Positions 6,825 to 15,057 of a DNA stretch of 17,538 nucleotides are shown piece after piece (the stretch's first letter is position 1; each line of letters begins with the position of its first letter). The position numbers and the translations under genes are program-made. The stretch lies in the NCBI GenBank assembly GCA_014380205.1, contig JACMKH010000004.1, positions 1 through 17,538 of the forward strand. The letters are read 5' to 3'. The stretch comes from Sphingomonadaceae bacterium. Lineage in GTDB: Bacteria; Pseudomonadota; Alphaproteobacteria; Sphingomonadales; Sphingomonadaceae. Below the pieces are notes generated by a model. That model was not told where the DNA came from and did not search any database. It saw only the letters and a list, made by a program, of their open reading frames with translations.

Positions 6825-8876
6825 GTGACCGCCATCCACCTTATCGTCTTCCTCCCGCTGCTTGCCGCGATCGTCGCGGGCTTCGGCAACCGAATGCTGG
6901 GCAACTTCGCCGCCAAGCTGATCACCACTGGCGCGCTGTTTATCGGCATGGCGCTCTCCTGGCCGATCTTCCTCGCGTTCCTCGCGGGAGGGCAGGAGGC
7001 GTACGTCGTCCCCGTGTTCGACTGGATCCGCTCGGGCGACATGCAGGTCGCGTGGAGCCTCCGCGTCGACGCGCTCACCGCGGTGATGCTCGTCGTCGTC
7101 ACCACCGTCTCGGCATTCGTCCATCTATACAGCTGGGGCTATATGGCCGAGGACGACAGCCAGCCGCGCTTCTTCGCCTATCTCAGCCTGTTCACCTTCG
7201 CGATGCTGATGCTCGTCACCGCCGACAATCTCGTCCAGATGTTTTTCGGCTGGGAGGGCGTCGGCCTCGCCTCCTACCTCCTGATCGGCTTCTGGTACCA
7301 CAAGCCCTCGGCCAACGCGGCCGCGATCAAGGCCTTCGTGGTCAACCGCGTCGGCGATTTCGGGTTCTCGCTCGGCATCTTCGGGACCTTCCTCGTGTTC
7401 GGGACGATCTCGATCCCCGCGATCCTCGAGGCATCGCCCGCGATGGCGGGATCGTCGATCGGCTTCCTCGGCATGCGCGTCGACACGATGACGCTGCTCT
7501 GCATCCTCCTCTTCATCGGCGCAATGGGGAAATCGGCGCAGCTCGGCCTCCACACCTGGCTACCCGACGCGATGGAGGGCCCGACCCCGGTCTCGGCGCT
7601 GATCCACGCCGCGACGATGGTCACCGCCGGCGTGTTCATGGTCTGCCGCCTGTCGCCGATGTTCGAGACCAGCGAGGCCGCGCTCGTCGTAGTCGCGTTC
7701 ATCGGCGCGGCGACCGCGCTGTTCGCCGCGACCGTCGGCACCTGCCAGAACGACATCAAGCGCGTGATCGCCTATTCGACGTGCTCGCAGCTCGGCTACA
7801 TGTTCTTCGCCGCTGGCGTCGGCGCCTACGGCGCGGCGATGTTCCACCTCTTCACCCACGCCTTCTTCAAGGCGCTGCTGTTCTTGGGAGCGGGCAGCGT
7901 GATCCACGCGATGCACCATGAGCAGGACATGCGCTTCTACGGCGGCTTGCGAAAACACATCCCGCTGACCTTCTGGGCGATGATGGCGGGGACGCTCGCG
8001 ATCACCGGCGTCGGCCTGATCGGCGTATTCGGCTTCGCGGGCTTCTATTCGAAGGACGCGATCATCGAGGCGGCATTCGCGAGCGACAGCCCGATGGGCG
8101 GGATCGCCTTTTTCGTCGCCGTGTTCGCCGCTCTGCTGACGAGCTTCTATTCGTGGCGGCTGATGTTCCTGACCTTCTGGGGGAGCCCGCGCTGGGCGGG
8201 ATCGACACACATCCAGCACGCCGCGCACAGCCACGATCATCCCGCCGAGGAAGATGCGGGACAGGATCCCTCGATGCATGATGCGGGACCAAAAGAGGTC
8301 GCGCACGGAACCGCCGGCTATCACCCGCACGAAAGCCCGCTCTCCATCCTCGTGCCGCTGGTCGTGCTCGCGGGCGGCGCGATCCTCGCGGGCTTCCTCT
8401 TCCACGGCGCGTTCCTCGAGGCCGAGGAGGGCGCGCATTTCTGGGCGGGCAGCATCGCCTTCGACACGCACCTGATGCACGCGATGCACGAGGTCCCGCT
8501 GTGGGTGAAGCTCTCGGCGACCGCCGCGATGCTGCTGGGCCTCGCGACCGCCTTCCTCGCCTATATCCGCTACAAGGATTGGCCCGCGCGCTTCACCCAG
8601 ACCTTTCGCGGCCTCTACGCCTTTCTGCTCAACAAATGGTATTTCGACGAGCTCTTCCACATCCTGTTCGTCCTCCCCTCCTTCGCGATCGGACGCCTGT
8701 TCTGGAAGCGCGGCGACGAGGGGACAATCGACCGCTTCGGCCCCGACGGCGTCGCCGCGGTCGTCGCCTCGGGGAGCACCCTCGCGCGCCGCCTCCAGTC
8801 GGGCTATCTTTACACCTATGCGCTGGTGATGCTGCTCGGCCTGGCCGCCGCCGCGACCTGGGCGATGGCGCGCTAG
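6825..8876 (+). CDS. nuoL: NADH-quinone oxidoreductase subunit L (antiporter-like, with lateral helix)
   Basis: A 683-residue antiporter-like subunit at the far end of the membrane arm, one of three proton channels of Complex I. It starts with GTG. Key residues of the channel are present: E144 in [16 protein letters not shown] and K236 in [19 protein letters not shown], followed by the family signature [21 protein letters not shown] soluble His-rich loop (about residues 460-505) precedes the C-terminal helices; such loops are common in alphaproteobacterial NuoL. The C-terminal part contains the long lateral helix region and the final transmembrane anchor. Length is normal. The TAG is directly followed by the ATG of nuoM with no gap. 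Confidence 0.97.
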   Translation: MTAIHLIVFLPLLAAIVAGFGNRMLGNFAAKLITTGALFIGMALSWPIFLAFLAGGQEAYVVPVFDWIRSGDMQVAWSLRVDALTAVMLVVVTTVSAFVHLYSWGYMAEDDSQPRFFAYLSLFTFAMLMLVTADNLVQMFFGWEGVGLASYLLIGFWYHKPSANAAAIKAFVVNRVGDFGFSLGIFGTFLVFGTISIPAILEASPAMAGSSIGFLGMRVDTMTLLCILLFIGAMGKSAQLGLHTWLPDAMEGPTPVSALIHAATMVTAGVFMVCRLSPMFETSEAALVVVAFIGAATALFAATVGTCQNDIKRVIAYSTCSQLGYMFFAAGVGAYGAAMFHLFTHAFFKALLFLGAGSVIHAMHHEQDMRFYGGLRKHIPLTFWAMMAGTLAITGVGLIGVFGFAGFYSKDAIIEAAFASDSPMGGIAFFVAVFAALLTSFYSWRLMFLTFWGSPRWAGSTHIQHAAHSHDHPAEEDAGQDPSMHDAGPKEVAHGTAGYHPHESPLSILVPLVVLAGGAILAGFLFHGAFLEAEEGAHFWAGSIAFDTHLMHAMHEVPLWVKLSATAAMLLGLATAFLAYIRYKDWPARFTQTFRGLYAFLLNKWYFDELFHILFVLPSFAIGRLFWKRGDEGTIDRFGPDGVAAVVASGSTLARRLQSGYLYTYALVMLLGLAAAATWAMAR

Positions 8877-10430
8877 ATGAACGCCCTCGGCTTTCCGATC
8901 CTCTCGATCATGCTCGCCGTCCCCCTACTCGGCGCGATGATCTGCCTGTTCGCGCCGGGGAGCGAGAAGCGGCGGGCGTGGCGGTCGCGCTGGGTCGCGC
9001 TGGCTTCGACCTTGGCGACCTTCTGGCTCGGCGTGCTGCTCTGGGCGCGCTACGAGATCGGCGGGCCGCAATGGCAGTTCGTCGAGCGCGAGCCGATCTT
9101 CGGCCGCTTCGAATGGGCGATGGGGATCGACGGCATCGCGTTGATGCTGATCATGCTCACGGTCTTCCTGATGCCGATCTGCATTGCGGCGAGTTGGAAG
9201 GCGATCAAGGACCGCGTGCCTGAATATATGGCGGCCTTCCTGTTCATGGAGACGCTGATGATCGGCGTCTTCACGGCGCAGGATCTGTTTCTTTTCTATA
9301 TCTTTTTCGAGGCGGGCCTGATCCCGATGTACCTGATCATCGGCATCTGGGGTGGCAAGGAGCGTATCTACGCCTCCTACAAATTCTTCCTCTACACGCT
9401 GCTCGGATCGGTGTTGATGCTGATCGCGATGCTGTGGATGGCGCAGGAGGCTGGCACCACCGACATCCCCACGCTGATGGCGTACGACTTCCCGCCGGAG
9501 GCGCAGATCTGGCTCTGGCTCGCCTTCTTCGCGAGCTTCGCGGTCAAGATGCCGATGTGGCCCGTCCACACCTGGCTTCCCGACGCGCACGTCCAGGCGC
9601 CCACCGCGGGCTCGGTGATCCTCGCGGGCGTGCTGCTCAAGATGGGCGGCTACGGCTTCATCCGCTTCTCGCTGCCGATGTTCCCCGAGGCGAGCGCCCA
9701 GCTCGTCTGGATCATCTTCGGCCTGTCGATGGTCGCGGTAGTTTACACCAGCCTCGTCGCGCTGGTGCAGCAGGACATGAAGAAGCTGATCGCCTACTCA
9801 TCGGTCGCGCACATGGCGTTCGTCACGGTCGGGCTGTTCGCGTTCAACCGCCAGGGGATCGAGGGCGCGATGATCGTGATGCTCAGCCACGGCCTCGTCT
9901 CGGGCGCGCTGTTCCTGTGCGTCGGCGTGATCTACGACCGGCTCCACACGCGCGACATCGACCGCTACGGCGGGCTTTCGGACAACATGCCGAAGTACGC
10001 GCTGCTGTTCATGCTGTTCACGATGGCCTCGGTCGGCCTCCCCGGCACCTCGGGCTTCGTCGGCGAGTTCCTCGCGCTGGTCGGCGCATACGAGGCGAAC
10101 AGCTGGGTCGCGGCGGTGTGCACGACGGGGATCATCCTCGGCGCCGTGTACATGCTCTACCTCTACTGGCGGATCGCCTTCGGTACGCTCGACAAGCCCG
10201 ACGCGGCGGGGATGAAGGACATCTCCTTACGCGAGGTGCTCACGCTCGGCCCGATCGCGGCGGTGGTGATGTGGATGGGCGTCTACCCCGAGAGCTTTAT
10301 CGCGCCGATCCGCGACGATGTCGGCGTGCTGCTCGCGCGAATCGAGCGCGCCAACCCGCCCGGCGACGCCGCGCTCGTGATGGGCGCGCCGCCCGCCGCC
10401 GCCGAGAGCCACGCGGAGCCCGCTCACTGA
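8877..10430 (+). CDS. nuoM: NADH-quinone oxidoreductase subunit M (antiporter-like)
   Basis: A 517-residue antiporter-like proton channel between NuoL and NuoN in the membrane arm. Conserved channel residues are E145 ([18 protein letters not shown]) and K224 ([27 protein letters not shown]). Further signatures are [12 protein letters not shown] and [20 protein letters not shown]. Some fourteen hydrophobic segments are visible. The C-terminus ends in a soluble Ala/Pro/His tail. It starts immediately after the nuoL stop and its TGA shares one base with the nuoN ATG (TGATG), so the three antiporter genes form a tight translational block. No separate Shine-Dalgarno spacer exists. Confidence 0.97.
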   Translation: MNALGFPILSIMLAVPLLGAMICLFAPGSEKRRAWRSRWVALASTLATFWLGVLLWARYEIGGPQWQFVEREPIFGRFEWAMGIDGIALMLIMLTVFLMPICIAASWKAIKDRVPEYMAAFLFMETLMIGVFTAQDLFLFYIFFEAGLIPMYLIIGIWGGKERIYASYKFFLYTLLGSVLMLIAMLWMAQEAGTTDIPTLMAYDFPPEAQIWLWLAFFASFAVKMPMWPVHTWLPDAHVQAPTAGSVILAGVLLKMGGYGFIRFSLPMFPEASAQLVWIIFGLSMVAVVYTSLVALVQQDMKKLIAYSSVAHMAFVTVGLFAFNRQGIEGAMIVMLSHGLVSGALFLCVGVIYDRLHTRDIDRYGGLSDNMPKYALLFMLFTMASVGLPGTSGFVGEFLALVGAYEANSWVAAVCTTGIILGAVYMLYLYWRIAFGTLDKPDAAGMKDISLREVLTLGPIAAVVMWMGVYPESFIAPIRDDVGVLLARIERANPPGDAALVMGAPPAAAESHAEPAH

Positions 10431-11860
10431 TGGACAGCCTCGCGATCATCCTCCCCGAGGTCATCCTCACGGTCGGCGGACTCGTGCTGCTGCTCGTCGC
10501 GGCTTGGGCTGGGGATCGATCGGCCGACCTCATCGGCCGCGTCTGCGCCGCGCTGCTGCTGATTGCGTGCATTGCGCTCGAGGGTATCCCCCAGGGCGCG
10601 CCCGCCGCGTTCGAGGGCCTCTACCGCGCCGACACCTTCGCGGGCTTCGCGAAAATCCTGATCTTCGCCGCAACGGCGGTCTCGATCCTGATCGCGCCGC
10701 GCTTCTTCCGCGCCGACGGGCCAATGCGCGCCGAATACCCGATCCTGATGCTGTTCTCGGCGATCGGGATGAGCATCATGGTCTCGGCGGGCGACCTGAT
10801 GACTTTATACATAGGCCTCGAGCTCCAGAGCCTCGCGGCTTACGTGCTCGCGAGCTTCATGCGCCGCGACACGCGCTCGGCCGAGGCGGGGCTCAAATAT
10901 TTCGTGCTCGGAGCGCTGGCATCCGGCATCCTGCTCTACGGCATCTCGCTGCTCTACGGCTTCACCGGGACGACCTTGTTCAACGGCGTCGCCGCCTCGA
11001 TGCGCGTCGAGATGTCGACCGGCGAGCTGTTCGGCCTCGTCTTCGTGCTCGCCGGGCTCGCGTTCAAGATCAGCGCGGTGCCCTTCCACATGTGGACCCC
11101 CGACGTCTACGAGGGCGCGCCGACGCCGGTCACCGCCTTCTTCGCCTCGGCCCCCAAGGTCGCCGCGATCGCGCTCACCGCTAGGGTCGCGATCGAGGCG
11201 CTAGGGCCCGCGACGGACGCCTGGCGCCAGATCGTGATCTTCGCCGCGCTCGCCTCGATCGCGCTCGGCGCGGTCGCCGCTATCGGCCAGACCAACATCA
11301 AGCGGCTGCTCGCCTACAGCTCGATCAACAATGTCGGCTTCGCGCTGATCGGCCTCGCCGCGGGGACCGAGGCGGGGGTCGCCGCGCTGATGTCGTACAT
11401 GGCGATCTATGTCGTGATGACGCTCGGCAGCTTCCTTTGCGTGCTTCAGATGCGTGACCAGCACGGCCGGCCGGTCGAGGACATCGCGAGCCTTTCGGGG
11501 CTCTCGCGCCACCAGCCGCGCATCGCGCTCGCCTTCATGATCTTCATGTTCAGCCTCGCGGGCATCCCGCCGCTGCTCGGCTTCTGGGCCAAGTTCCTGG
11601 TCTTCGACGCGGCCGTCGCGGCGGGCCTGTTCCCGCTCGCGGTGCTCGGCATCGCGCTCTCCGTGGTCGGCGCATTCTATTATCTTAAGATCATCAAGAC
11701 GATCTACTTCGACGACCCCGCCCCCCGCTTCGCCCCCGCGACGAGCCTCACCGAGAACGGGCTGATCGCGGTCGCGGCGTTGCTGGTGTCGCCGCTCGGC
11801 TATCTGCTCGTGCCTTCGCTCGCGGTCGCGACGGGACGCGCGGCCGGGGCGCTGTTCTGA
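10430..11860 (+). CDS. nuoN: NADH-quinone oxidoreductase subunit N (antiporter-like)
   Basis: A 476-residue antiporter-like subunit, third proton channel of the membrane arm, next to NuoK. Channel residues are E131 (YIGLELQSLAAYVLASF) and K213 (LAFKISAVPFHMWTPDVYEGAPTPVTAFF). The signature GQTNIKRLLAYSSINNVGFALIG follows. Length fits the family. The start at 10430 is set by the TGATG overlap with nuoM; longer in-frame readings would lie inside nuoM. Its own TGA shares one base with the ATG of the next gene, a secreted-type protein, so the operon does not stop here as it usually does before birA. Confidence 0.97.
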   Translation: MDSLAIILPEVILTVGGLVLLLVAAWAGDRSADLIGRVCAALLLIACIALEGIPQGAPAAFEGLYRADTFAGFAKILIFAATAVSILIAPRFFRADGPMRAEYPILMLFSAIGMSIMVSAGDLMTLYIGLELQSLAAYVLASFMRRDTRSAEAGLKYFVLGALASGILLYGISLLYGFTGTTLFNGVAASMRVEMSTGELFGLVFVLAGLAFKISAVPFHMWTPDVYEGAPTPVTAFFASAPKVAAIALTARVAIEALGPATDAWRQIVIFAALASIALGAVAAIGQTNIKRLLAYSSINNVGFALIGLAAGTEAGVAALMSYMAIYVVMTLGSFLCVLQMRDQHGRPVEDIASLSGLSRHQPRIALAFMIFMFSLAGIPPLLGFWAKFLVFDAAVAAGLFPLAVLGIALSVVGAFYYLKIIKTIYFDDPAPRFAPATSLTENGLIAVAALLVSPLGYLLVPSLAVATGRAAGALF

Positions 11861-12354
11861 TGACGGGCCTCGTCGCAGCGAGAACACTGTCGCTGCAATT
11901 GATCGCCGTTCTGTTCCTGCTGACCATGCTACCGATGGCCGCTGCGATTGCTGTCCAAAGCGAAGGGCCGCCCGACTTAGCGCGATATGTTGGGCTCTAT
12001 CCGTGGGATCGAGTGAGCGGCGTCAGGTTCATGGACCATCCTTTAGTCAGGCGAGCAGTCCGAAACGCAGCACCGAACGGTGCGATCGTCGATCAGATTT
12101 TCGAAGATGCTACGGCAGGCGAGATTGTGGTAAACGGCATGCTCGTCTTGGCGTCGGGATGTCAGCCTCATTATTGCTCAATGCATAACTGGTCGATTGT
12201 GATTGGCCGCCGCGCCCAGGCGCACTTCATCTGCTACAAGCCGGACGGCCAGCGGGCTCGATGGTATCGACGCCATCGGGTAGTCGCCTCAGGCGAGACT
12301 TGTCCCTTCGAGGCTTCAGATGTCCCTCCGGAAGTGCTGACACAGCTGTATTGA
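11860..12354 (+). CDS. Secreted CxPHxC protein, possible Ivy-like lysozyme inhibitor
   Basis: A 164-residue protein with a signal peptide (hydrophobic LSLQLIAVLFLLTMLPMAAAIA, cleavage near residue 31). The mature part opens with YVGLYPWDRV and a FMDHPLVRRAV helix. In the middle is VLASGCQPHYCSMHNWSIVI, resembling the CKPHDC loop of Ivy-type inhibitors of vertebrate C-type lysozyme and of related uncharacterised periplasmic proteins with a YVGxYPxD opening. Further cysteines occur in HFICYK and GETCPF. The inhibitor function is an inference from this short motif; a plain DUF protein is equally possible. It is coupled to nuoN (TGATG) and ends 1 nt before birA. Base composition is lower in GC than the nuo genes (36 of 60 in 12001-12060). 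In related genomes birA is expected right after nuoN, so this looks like an insertion. Confidence 0.7.
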   Translation: MTGLVAARTLSLQLIAVLFLLTMLPMAAAIAVQSEGPPDLARYVGLYPWDRVSGVRFMDHPLVRRAVRNAAPNGAIVDQIFEDATAGEIVVNGMLVLASGCQPHYCSMHNWSIVIGRRAQAHFICYKPDGQRARWYRRHRVVASGETCPFEASDVPPEVLTQLY

Positions 12355-12355
12355 A

Positions 12356-13195
12356 ATGGCGTACGGATGCCCAATCCGCGCCCTCGCCGAAACCGGCTCG
12401 ACCAACGACGACATGCGCGCGCTCGCCGAGGCGGGCGAGCCCGAGGGAAGCTGGCTCCGCGCCGACCGCCAGACCGGCGGCAAGGGGAGGCGGGGCAGGA
12501 CATGGGTCTCCCCCGAAGGCAACCTCCACGCCTCGACGCTGGTGCGGCTGTGCAAGGACGACCCGCCTGCGGCGACCCTCGCGCTGGTGGCGGCGGTCGC
12601 GCTCCACGACGCCGTCTCAACCCACCTCCGTCATTCCCGCGAAAGCGGGAAACCAGCTTCTTAATCTCTTACCAGCCCAACGCCAGAAGAGAGCCCGAAA
12701 AGGCAGCTGGATTCCCGCCTTCGCGGGAATGACGAGGGAGAGGGCACCGCCCCGAGCCTCCTCATCAAATGGCCCAACGACCTCCTCCTCGACGGCAAGA
12801 AGCTCGCCGGCATTCTCCTCGAGCGCGCCGACGCCGCCGTCATCATCGGCTTCGGCGTCAACCTCGCCCACGCCCCCGCCAACCTTGACCGCCCCGCCAC
12901 CAGCCTCGCCGCCCACGCTCCCGCGCCGACGCCCGATATATTCATCATCGCTCTCGTCGATTCGTTTGCTCATTGGATTGCCGCATGGCGCGATGAGGGT
13001 CTGCCGCGCATTCGTCCCGCCTGGTTGGAGCGCGCGCACTCCATCGGCACGCCGCTCTCTGCGGATACCGGCGAAGGCAAACGGATCGAAGGCGCTTTCG
13101 CCAACCTCGATACGGAAGGCTCGCTCCTCCTGCGCTCGGCGGACGGCGCCGTGCACATCATTCACGCTGGCGACGTGTTCGTAGCTCAGCGTTGA
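12356..13195 (+). pseudogene. birA: Biotin-[acetyl-CoA carboxylase] ligase, interrupted by a REP element
   Basis: BirA activates biotin with ATP and attaches it to the carboxyl carrier protein of acetyl-CoA carboxylase. The form here lacks the N-terminal repressor domain. The 5' part (12356-12664, 102 codons) has LAETGSTNDD (10-19), RQTGGKGRRGRTWVSPEGN (38-56) and ALVAAVALHDAV. It then runs into a palindromic repeat (12629-12734) and stops at TAA 12662-12664. The 3' part continues in the same frame to 13195: LLIKWPNDLLLDGKKLAGIL, the VIIGFGVNLAH segment, and the C-terminal SH3-like domain ending IHAGDVF. So the catalytic KWPND lies after the stop, and no ATG, GTG or TTG occurs in frame between them. 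Called a pseudogene, but the open frame on both sides leaves readthrough possible. A second birA elsewhere would be expected if this one is dead. Confidence 0.85.
12629..12734. repeat. REP-type inverted pair inserted in birA
   Basis: This 106-bp element has perfect terminal inverted repeats: CGTCATTCCCGC (12629-12640) and GCGGGAATGACG (12723-12734). Each end folds: CCCGC-GAAA-GCGGG (12636-12649) and CCCGC-CTTC-GCGGG (12714-12727). Inner arms CCAGCT (12653-12658) and AGCTGG (12705-12710) also pair, so the whole can form one cruciform of two facing REP units. This layout is known for REP/BIME sequences mobilised by RAYT transposases. It contains no ORF and brings the TAA that breaks birA. Confidence 0.85.
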
Positions 13196-13303
13196 TGTGA
13201 GGCAAGCGTCGATTTGGTTCGGGTCAAGTGGGTATTTTGGCCCTCGGGCTCGAGTTTTTCCTCCTCAAGGCGATTTGCATTCTCTCGACAGTGTTACAGC
13301 GAA

Positions 13304-13687
13304 CTAGGCCGCGGAGACGGGCTCCGGCGCGAAGAATTGGGCCAAAATCGCCGCCAGCTGATACGCCTGATAGGGCTTGGTCAATATCGGGCGATCAGCA
13401 TAGCCGTCCCGCATGTCAGGCCCGGCATAGCCGGTCGCGAAGATGAACCGCACGCCCTTCGCGGCGAGGGCGTCGGCCACCGCATGCGTCCTGTCGCCGT
13501 TCAAATTCATGTCGAGCATGGCGGCGTCGAAATCGTGCGAGCCGATCAATTCCAGCGCCTGTTCGACCGTCGCCGCTGTAGCCATCGATGTGCAGCCTAG
13601 ATCCTCCAGCATGTCCTCGATCAGCATCAAGACGAGCATTTCGTCCTCGACGATGAGGAGATGGCGGCCCGCGAGCAATTTATCCAT
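13304..13687 (-). CDS. Stand-alone response regulator receiver, FAT-GUY type
   Basis: A 127-residue single receiver domain without output domain. Phosphorylation-site residues are all present: acidic pocket E14/D15 (VEDE), phospho-acceptor D59 (AMLDMNLNG), switch T85 and K104 (TKPY). The stretch RFIFATGYAG (80-89) matches the FAT-GUY motif of alphaproteobacterial receivers such as SdrG and MrrA of Sphingomonas melonis, which act in the general stress response phosphorelay. The start at 13687 overlaps the kinase stop by 8 nt; an in-frame ATG at 13699 is an equal alternative, while the longer reading to 13735 is less likely. The pair is clearly co-transcribed, so the kinase upstream is the likely phosphate donor. 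As it lacks an output domain, it must work by protein contact or as phosphate shuttle (inferred). Confidence 0.9.
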   Translation of the reverse strand: MDKLLAGRHLLIVEDEMLVLMLIEDMLEDLGCTSMATAATVEQALELIGSHDFDAAMLDMNLNGDRTHAVADALAAKGVRFIFATGYAGPDMRDGYADRPILTKPYQAYQLAAILAQFFAPEPVSAA

Positions 13688-14726
13688 TGCGCCCGCCATG
13701 CGGCGCCGGAATGTCGATCGTGCAAACCACGCCATCGGGGAAATAGTCGAGGTTTACCGAACCTTTGAGTTCGTGCGCCAAGCCGCGCTCGATAACCCGC
13801 GACCCAAACCCAGTGCGTGTGGGGGGCGTCACCGGCGGCCCGTCCTTCTCGCGCCAATGCAGGATCAGCCGGTCTCCGTCCGGCGCGGCCACGACCGTCC
13901 AATCGACGGTTATGCAGCCCTCGTCGTCGGAGAAGGCGCCATATTTGACGGCATTTGTCGCGAGTTCGTGGAAGGCGACGCCCAGCGCCAGCGCCGCGCT
14001 TGGCGGAAAGCGAACATTCTGGCCTCTGACAACGAAACGCTCGGCCCGCCCGTTGGCGATCCCGAACGGCTCCAGCGCCGCTTCGATCACGTCGTGCAGC
14101 CCCGCGCTTTCCCAATTCTCGCGAGTCAGCAGATCATGCGATCGCGACAGCGCGAACAGCCGCGATTCGATCGCTTCGCGGATCTCGTCGGGGTCGGTCG
14201 CATTCCGCAGCGCCTGCGAGACGATTGACTGCACCGTGGCCAGCGTGTTCTTCACGCGATGATTGAGCTCGTCGATCAGCATCCGCGATTGCGCCTGATC
14301 GTCCTTGTGCTTGGTGAGATCGGCGAATGAGGCGAAATGCTGGATGATATCGCCGTTTTCGCCGCGGACCGGGCTGATGAACAACGACGCCCAGAACTCG
14401 CTGCCATCCTTGCGCCGACAGCGAATTTCCGAGCCGCATTCGGACTCGCCCTGGAATTCTTCCTCGATGCGAATCAGCGCCGCCTTGTCGGTGCCGCGCG
14501 CCATGAGGAAATTGAAGCTCTGGCCGAGCACCTCCTCGCGTCTGTATTTGGTCAGTCTCAGGAAGCTGTCATTGGCGAAGATGATCGGATTGTCTGCTTC
14601 CTTGGCGTCCGTGAACACCATCGCCATCCGCGTCTCCTCGGCGGCGACGACGAACGGGCCCAGATCTTCGCGAAAATCCTCGACCTCGGCTTCGGCGGCC
14701 TGCTGCTCATCCGAGCGGTTCGTCAT
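13680..14726 (-). CDS. HWE-family histidine kinase with LOV-like PAS domain lacking the photoactive Cys
   Basis: A 348-residue soluble sensor kinase with no membrane segment. The start at 14726 is chosen over a TTG at 14756 because an AGGA lies 5 nt before it. A short N-terminal helix precedes a PAS domain (about 30-142) that reads like a LOV domain: NPIIFANDSFLRLTKY, EEVLGQSFNFLM, RRKDGSEFWASLFISPV. At the photoactive position of GxNCRFLQ there is F71, and the flavin-contacting Gln of the last strand is F134, so light sensing is unlikely. The kinase core has the phospho-acceptor H156 in LNHRVKN, the AFHELATNAVKYGA box and LHWREKDGP (the W-x-E of the HWE class). The stop overlaps the receiver start. 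HWE/HisKA_2 kinases commonly feed the alphaproteobacterial general stress response; that link is inferred. Confidence 0.92.
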   Translation of the reverse strand: MTNRSDEQQAAEAEVEDFREDLGPFVVAAEETRMAMVFTDAKEADNPIIFANDSFLRLTKYRREEVLGQSFNFLMARGTDKAALIRIEEEFQGESECGSEIRCRRKDGSEFWASLFISPVRGENGDIIQHFASFADLTKHKDDQAQSRMLIDELNHRVKNTLATVQSIVSQALRNATDPDEIREAIESRLFALSRSHDLLTRENWESAGLHDVIEAALEPFGIANGRAERFVVRGQNVRFPPSAALALGVAFHELATNAVKYGAFSDDEGCITVDWTVVAAPDGDRLILHWREKDGPPVTPPTRTGFGSRVIERGLAHELKGSVNLDYFPDGVVCTIDIPAPHGGRNG

Positions 14727-14840
14727 CTTGTTCCTACAGCACAAACAGGGAGACAACGTGTCTCAGCCGGCAGCGGCTGGAACTCCCGCTGACGAAGAAG
14801 ACCGGTGTACGCTATCCGCCATCGGGTGGCGAATCGCTAA

Positions 14841-14866
14841 AGCGTTTCACGGTCCGTGACGGTTCC
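14841..14866 (-). promoter_or_regulatory. Weak EcfG-type promoter candidate upstream of the kinase
   Basis: On the minus strand GGAAC (14866-14862) is followed after 17 nt by CGCT (14844-14841). The alphaproteobacterial general-stress sigma factor EcfG recognises GGAAC-N16/17-CGTT, so one of four -10 bases differs. The site is about 115 nt before the kinase ATG and includes a palindrome in its spacer. A FAT-GUY receiver gene under EcfG control would make sense, but a chance match is quite possible. Confidence 0.25.
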
Positions 14867-15045
14867 GCCGATCCAAAGTCGCACCCGCATCGGCGGTAAA
14901 GGCTGCGAGCGCGGTAGCGCCATAAATGCGCTTCGCGCACACGGGCGTATCCCGAGCCTGTCGAGCTGCGGGGGGCTGGCCGCAGGGCCACATCGGGTCG
15001 ATTTCCGTCATCGGCCGACTCTCGCCAATCGCGCAGCGCCCCGCT

Positions 15046-15050
15046 AGGGA
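15046..15050 (+). promoter_or_regulatory. coaX ribosome binding site
   Basis: AGGGA lies 7 nt before the ATG at 15058. It decides that start against the longer in-frame reading from 14926, whose extra residues match no part of the CoaX family. Confidence 0.7.
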
Positions 15051-15057
15051 ATCGCCC

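Larger units (their letters stand above)
14727..15057. other. Divergent intergenic region between the kinase and coaX
   Basis: This 331-bp stretch holds both promoters if the two units are separately transcribed. It contains a 13-bp perfect palindrome (TCACGGTCCGTGA, 14847-14859), a weak EcfG-like site for the kinase (14841-14866, minus strand), and a CCGAGCCTGTCGAGC fragment near 14952 that looks like a remnant of a repeat common in sphingomonads. There is no convincing ORF: open frames here give no recognisable domain and lack good Shine-Dalgarno sequences. I see no clear sigma-70 promoter for coaX. Confidence 0.5.

Noticed and set aside
6704-7921. A 405-codon plus-strand frame overlapping nuoL
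   Set aside because: Arg-rich, low-complexity out-of-frame translation of nuoL; no domain.
12629-12734. A small transposon with its own gene in birA
   Set aside because: Only 106 bp with no ORF; it fits a non-autonomous REP pair.
12261-13184. A 307-codon frame spanning the birA interruption
   Set aside because: It crosses the REP element uninterrupted but its product is Ser/Pro/Arg-rich out-of-frame sequence; the BirA motifs lie in another frame.
13196-13303. Terminator between the convergent birA and receiver genes
   Set aside because: There is a CTCGAG and a short T-run near 13254, but no stem of useful length before it.
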